DNA of 64,000 nucleotides, taken from positions 1 to 64,000 of the forward strand of contig JAEYGI010000002.1 in assembly GCA_023402395.1 (NCBI GenBank). Reading direction: 5' to 3'. This stretch comes from Bacillota bacterium. GTDB lineage: Bacteria; Bacillota; UBA4882; UBA8346. Of the stretch, positions 60,666 through 64,000 are shown one piece after another; the stretch's first letter is position 1; each line of letters opens with the position of its first letter. Both the position numbers and the translations under genes were made by a program. Below the pieces are notes generated by a model. The model was not told the origin of the DNA and made no database searches. It was given only the letters and a program-made list of their open reading frames with translations.

Positions 60666-61841
60666 TCATGTTTCTTCTTCTTCCGGTTTTTTGGGGATCT
60701 CGGGAACCTCCCGGTTGTTCATGCTCCTCCATGACAATGGATAAACCTTCCATTCTCCTTTGATCTTGCCGGGTAACCGTTCCTGGACTGTCTCCAGATA
60801 AAATTTACGCGTTCCTTTTTCCACCCAGATCCGGTAGCGGATAATGGTGGAGACGGTTGTGAAATAATTAGCGGACTTGCCGTTGTTAATCTTGGCATAT
60901 TGGACCTTATCTTTAAACTGGGTGTCAAAACGCCTGACCACCTCGTCATTGGTCTCAAATGGGCGGCGTTTTAACAACCCGTCCACAAAATCAGAGTTAT
61001 CCTCGGCATGGAAATTTTTTAAAAACGCCTTCAATTGATCTTTGGTAACGAAGTTGATATTCATATTGCCGGTAAAGTGAAAGATGGTTTTAAACTTGTC
61101 CCGGACCGGGATGGTTACTGACTTTAGATTTCTTAGGAAGTCGTCGTATTCCTTGAATCCCGTCTTATTGGCGTAATTGATGAATTCAACGATAGCCTGC
61201 TCCACCCAATTCTTCTCGAAGCCGTGGGCAAGCAGTAAACCCTTTAAAAACTCATCATCGATAATATTGGGGTTGACTTTTCCATAGACCGTCAGTTCCG
61301 GGGCCAGCAACGGGTAAATCTTATCCCCGTCCTTGATCTGTTGCAGTTCCTGCACCGATGCCAAGAAACCATTTCTCGGCTTATAACTGGGACTCAGTTC
61401 TTGGTAGTATTCTTTTTCGGCGCCGCTGGAACGGGGTTCATCGTCTTCATCGCGCCAATCAATCAGGGGATCGGCCGGCAGATCGTCGCCGAGGAAGTAC
61501 TGGAAGGCTGGGGCTTTCATCAGATTGAGGTTGAGCTTGCTGCCCTCATCCTCAATCAGCGTAGTAATTCGGTAACCGTTTTCCTCGGCCTCGATTCGCC
61601 CATTCCCGTACCATTCATCCTCCATGGAGTCGAATTCCGTCCCGTCGCTTACCAGCGCCGCTAAACGTTCCCGCAACGCCGCCTCGGCAATCTGCCGGAA
61701 GTTAATGCTCTTCTCAAGCCCGACCACCAGACCCCATTCCGATTCGGCCCGATAAAAGGTGAAAGCGGCGATGACACCGGCCACTAAGAAGATCCAGGTG
61801 ATCAAGAGCAGGGTGGACCCGCGCTCACCGGGATAATTCAT
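60666..61841 (-). CDS. gspK: Type II secretion minor pseudopilin GspK
   Basis: This protein of about 391 residues has a pseudopilin N-terminus GERGSTLLLITWIFLVAG with a cleavage site after Gly, then a large alpha domain with a helix-hairpin-helix-like insertion (FLASVQELQQIKDGDKIYPL, ELTVYGKVNPNIID). GspK caps the pseudopilus together with I and J. The ATG at 61841 with GGAGG upstream is preferred over a TTG three codons earlier. Confidence 0.88.
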   Translation of the reverse strand: MNYPGERGSTLLLITWIFLVAGVIAAFTFYRAESEWGLVVGLEKSINFRQIAEAALRERLAALVSDGTEFDSMEDEWYGNGRIEAEENGYRITTLIEDEGSKLNLNLMKAPAFQYFLGDDLPADPLIDWRDEDDEPRSSGAEKEYYQELSPSYKPRNGFLASVQELQQIKDGDKIYPLLAPELTVYGKVNPNIIDDEFLKGLLLAHGFEKNWVEQAIVEFINYANKTGFKEYDDFLRNLKSVTIPVRDKFKTIFHFTGNMNINFVTKDQLKAFLKNFHAEDNSDFVDGLLKRRPFETNDEVVRRFDTQFKDKVQYAKINNGKSANYFTTVSTIIRYRIWVEKGTRKFYLETVQERLPGKIKGEWKVYPLSWRSMNNREVPEIPKKPEEEET

Positions 61842-62436
61842 CGACGTCAACCTCCGGATGCCAGGACCGGGCCGGAACCGTAAACGGACCGGCTGCTCCC
61901 AGCTTGGTTCGAACAGTGAGCCGTATCAGGGAAGGTAATTCGGTTGGCTGCTCCGGTTCCCATTCGATCAACCAGTTCTTAGTGGATACTTGAAAATACT
62001 CAAATCTCCAATCGATGACCTCTTGAAAAAGAACGGCCGCTTCCGATTGATCGCCCCAAAATCCGCTCGAACGGTAAACCGTTTGATTGGCCGAATCATA
62101 ATTGTAGCGAACCCGGACCAATCCGGCGTTGGTCTCCTGCCAGAAAGTCACTTCATATTCATTTCCCTTCAAAGCCGGTTCCGGAAGATAGGGACTGGAA
62201 TAAGCAACGGAGAAGTCCTGATAAAGAGTTTGTTCGATGGAACGCAAGACGTATTGTCTACGATACGCCTGATCATTGCGACTCCATAAACCGGCAATGC
62301 TGTAAGTGAACTGAGCCAGTACTCCCAGCAGCAGCGCGCTGAGACCGATGGCCGCGATCATCTCAATCAAGGTAAACCCCGATTCACTCCGGTAAGCGTC
62401 TCCCGGTGAATACTTTCCGGCGGATGGCGGAACCAT
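61825..62436 (-). CDS. gspJ: Type II secretion minor pseudopilin GspJ
   Basis: This protein of about 203 residues has prepilin motif ESGFTLIEMIAAIGLSALLL with a cleavable Gly and Glu5 of the mature form. The beta-rich domain includes YVLRSIEQTLYQDFSV. The start at 62436 is chosen because GGGGGG lies 6 bases upstream. It overlaps gspI and gspK. Confidence 0.85.
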   Translation of the reverse strand: MVPPSAGKYSPGDAYRSESGFTLIEMIAAIGLSALLLGVLAQFTYSIAGLWSRNDQAYRRQYVLRSIEQTLYQDFSVAYSSPYLPEPALKGNEYEVTFWQETNAGLVRVRYNYDSANQTVYRSSGFWGDQSEAAVLFQEVIDWRFEYFQVSTKNWLIEWEPEQPTELPSLIRLTVRTKLGAAGPFTVPARSWHPEVDVDELSR

Positions 62437-62788
62437 GCTCATCCCCCCATTCAACCGTCAATGTAATGGTGACGGAACCATCGTCACCGGAGTCTTCCGC
62501 GGCAAACCACTTAAAATCGTCATGGGGCGCCGGAAACTCGCCCGATGAACCTGACTCGGCTCCGGCTTCCAGCTCAGCCAGTTTTCCCTGGCCGAGAATG
62601 ATCGCAGTGACCCTACCGCTCAGCAATTTCTGGGTATGGACCGTATGGGCGAAAGAACCGGATAAGGCCGCAAACATCAATCCGGCCAAACTCAAGGCTA
62701 GGATTACCTCGATTAAGGTAAATCCGCTACTGCCCTTAATCTTTGCCCTTAGGTCCGCTGTTGAAATGGATCGCGCCGGTCGCGTCAA
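62384..62788 (-). CDS. gspI: Type II secretion minor pseudopilin GspI
   Basis: This 134-residue protein has prepilin motif GSSGFTLIEVILALSLAG. It starts at TTG 62788, supported by GGAGG 8 bases upstream, with no ATG available. The short domain ends in VEWGDEHGSAIRRKVFTG, typical of GspI. It overlaps gspH. Confidence 0.85.
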   Translation of the reverse strand: MTRPARSISTADLRAKIKGSSGFTLIEVILALSLAGLMFAALSGSFAHTVHTQKLLSGRVTAIILGQGKLAELEAGAESGSSGEFPAPHDDFKWFAAEDSGDDGSVTITLTVEWGDEHGSAIRRKVFTGRRLPE

Positions 62789-63221
62789 CGCTCAGGCCTC
62801 CGCTGTAATGTATCGAGTTCCATTCGACCGTCATTCCGCCGAAAGTCCCATCCGGTTTTATCTTTAGCTCCGGAAAAGCCCGTTTTTCGCCATAGGGATC
62901 ATCTTCGGCCGGAGGCAGGGGTAAAAAGGAAAATCCATATTGAGCGAAATTCCGGTCAATTATTGTATCGGGCAATTGCATCCGGTACCCATGTCCGTTA
63001 AAACCAATCATAATCTCCATCCGCTCTCGCACGGCCGCTTCTTTCATCTGCCGGAGGTCGGACTCTAGCAATCGCTGAATGTACTGGAGCGAAGTACGCT
63101 CCTCGCCGTCCAGCAAATTGGGAGTAACCCAGGCCAATACTAGTCCAAGCAGCATGATGACGGCCAGGATCTCCAGTAGGGTGTATCCGGACTCGTTTCT
63201 ACCAGTTTGTGATATCGGCAT
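62736..63221 (-). CDS. gspH: Type II secretion minor pseudopilin GspH
   Basis: This protein of about 161 residues starts at ATG 63221 (GGAG 5-6 bases upstream), inside the end of gspG. Prepilin motif NESGYTLLEILAVIMLLGLV, with Tyr at the first mature position. It is followed by a DLRQMKEAAVRERMEI helix and a beta domain. Confidence 0.85.
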   Translation of the reverse strand: MPISQTGRNESGYTLLEILAVIMLLGLVLAWVTPNLLDGEERTSLQYIQRLLESDLRQMKEAAVRERMEIMIGFNGHGYRMQLPDTIIDRNFAQYGFSFLPLPPAEDDPYGEKRAFPELKIKPDGTFGGMTVEWNSIHYSGGLSVDATGAIHFNSGPKGKD

Positions 63222-63639
63222 CGGCTCCGGTCCCGCCTTCGGCGTTGTCTTTCCCCAGAGACCATAAATCATATTTCTCGGGATTATGGACTCCCGGGCA
63301 AACATAACGCAACTCGCGGCCCCAGGGATCCTTCGGGAGCTTCGTTTCTTCGGTGTACGGGCCGTTCCAATTCTCGGGAACCGGGGGAATGCTAGGCCTC
63401 TCGGCCAATGCCTTCAACCCTTGCTCGGTCGTTGGAAAACAGGAATTATCCATGTAATATGAGTTGAGCACATTCTTCAGGGTGTTGACCTGAGCTCTGG
63501 CTGCGTCGGTCTGGCCTTTTTGCAAATTCTTGATGATATTAGGCGCCACCATGGTTAGGATAAAGGCCAGTAAAGTTAGGACGGCCAAAATCTCCAAAAG
63601 AGTAAACCCGCGTTCGCCCCGGCGTTGTTGAACTTCCAT
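63199..63639 (-). CDS. gspG: Type II secretion major pseudopilin GspG
   Basis: This 146-residue protein has prepilin motif GERGFTLLEILAVLTLLAFI and the hallmark GspG region NSYYMDNSCFPTTEQGLKAL, then DPWGRELRYVCPG and DLWSLGKDNAEGG, including the calcium-site loop. It polymerises into the pseudopilus that pushes substrates out. It is the first pseudopilin of the operon. Confidence 0.95.
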   Translation of the reverse strand: MEVQQRRGERGFTLLEILAVLTLLAFILTMVAPNIIKNLQKGQTDAARAQVNTLKNVLNSYYMDNSCFPTTEQGLKALAERPSIPPVPENWNGPYTEETKLPKDPWGRELRYVCPGVHNPEKYDLWSLGKDNAEGGTGADADITNW

Positions 63640-63783
63640 TCAAATACCCTCCTTAAATCCGTGTGATAAGTCTACCACTCGGCGCAGTCTCGTAGTTCTA
63701 TGGAAAAAATGTTTTAAACCGCTTTTATTCCTGCTTTTCAGCTTGGTAATACCCCGGCTGTTGGCCTAAGTTAACCCATCGCT

Positions 63784-64000
63784 TTAGCCCAAAGGATTGA
63801 GCTCGGCATTCATGGTCAGCACCGGGAGCAAGATGGCCACGGCCAGCACGGCGATGATTCCCACCATCCCCAGGATCAGTACCGGCTCAAAAATCGAAAG
63901 GAACATCCCCAGCGAATGCTTGACCTCGCCTTCAAAGGTCTTAGCGACCTGGTCCAGCATGGGAACGATGCTGCCGCTCTCCTCTCCGACGCCGATCATC
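63784..64000 (-). CDS. gspF: Type II secretion platform protein GspF (C-terminal part)
   Basis: Only the last 72 or so residues lie in the window, and the gene continues past 64000. MIGVGEESGSIVPMLDQVAK, followed by a final membrane helix (LGMVGIIAVLAVAILLPVL), is the conserved end of GspF/PilC proteins. It is the upstream gene of the pseudopilin series. About 140 bases separate it from gspG. Confidence 0.9.
   Translation of the reverse strand, partial: MIGVGEESGSIVPMLDQVAKTFEGEVKHSLGMFLSIFEPVLILGMVGIIAVLAVAILLPVLTMNAELNPLG

Overview
The window looks like chromosomal DNA of an endospore-forming member of the Bacillota, probably with a diderm envelope. This is inference from gene content: a cotJABC spore-coat operon, ArgR, a c-di-AMP riboswitch, CsoR and Clp/RelQ-type genes of Firmicute style sit beside a type II secretion operon (gspF-G-H-I-J-K-L-M-C) of the kind found in two-membrane bacteria. 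Limnochordia/Hydrogenispora-like lineages would fit, but no marker here proves it.

Region 1 (about 0.4-20 kb, visibly more AT-rich, nearly all on the minus strand) is an accessory island. It is packed with small proteins of polymorphic-toxin immunity families (SUKH/SMI1-KNR4, Imm1, SUFU, DUF6985, DUF4375-like) and has no recognisable toxin. Several members are decaying: an in-frame amber codon, a one-base frameshift, a lost start codon, and truncated ends. Embedded in it is a signalling and proteolysis module: three paralogous Ser/Thr kinase-TPR proteins, an FHA protein, and a Clp-type AAA+ unfoldase fused to a C-terminal DUF1963/YwqG domain. Downstream of it come an orphan protein, a LURP-one/scramblase-like protein and a secreted beta-propeller.

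Region 2 (21-46 kb, GC-richer) is mostly housekeeping: relQ, a VOC protein, a tRNA-Pro, then a minus-strand run of yfcE, rdgB, rph, the two fumarase subunits, a Cys-rich DUF6485 protein and a carbamoyltransferase. It continues with a creatininase-like gene, a PiT phosphate transporter, holA-comEC-comEA, ccdA-tlpA, recN-argR, nadK, a LacI regulator, a DUF1848 protein, an M16 peptidase pair, and a dapB-like gene behind a c-di-AMP riboswitch and terminator.

Region 3 (46-64 kb) has a DUF4139 protein, tandem FMN-binding glutamate-synthase-like genes followed by a CsoR-type regulator, an OsmC protein, small spore or unknown genes, a decayed segmental duplication with a young 20-bp tandem repeat, cotJABC, a flavin reductase, an alpha/beta hydrolase, and the type II secretion operon running off the right edge.

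The most unusual structure is a family of intergenic arrays with a strict 21-bp period at four separate places (121-267, 20041-20334, 28494-28871, 46207-46500). The units have diverged widely in sequence but keep length, phase and a dyad-like core. No CRISPR, IS or coding explanation fits them.
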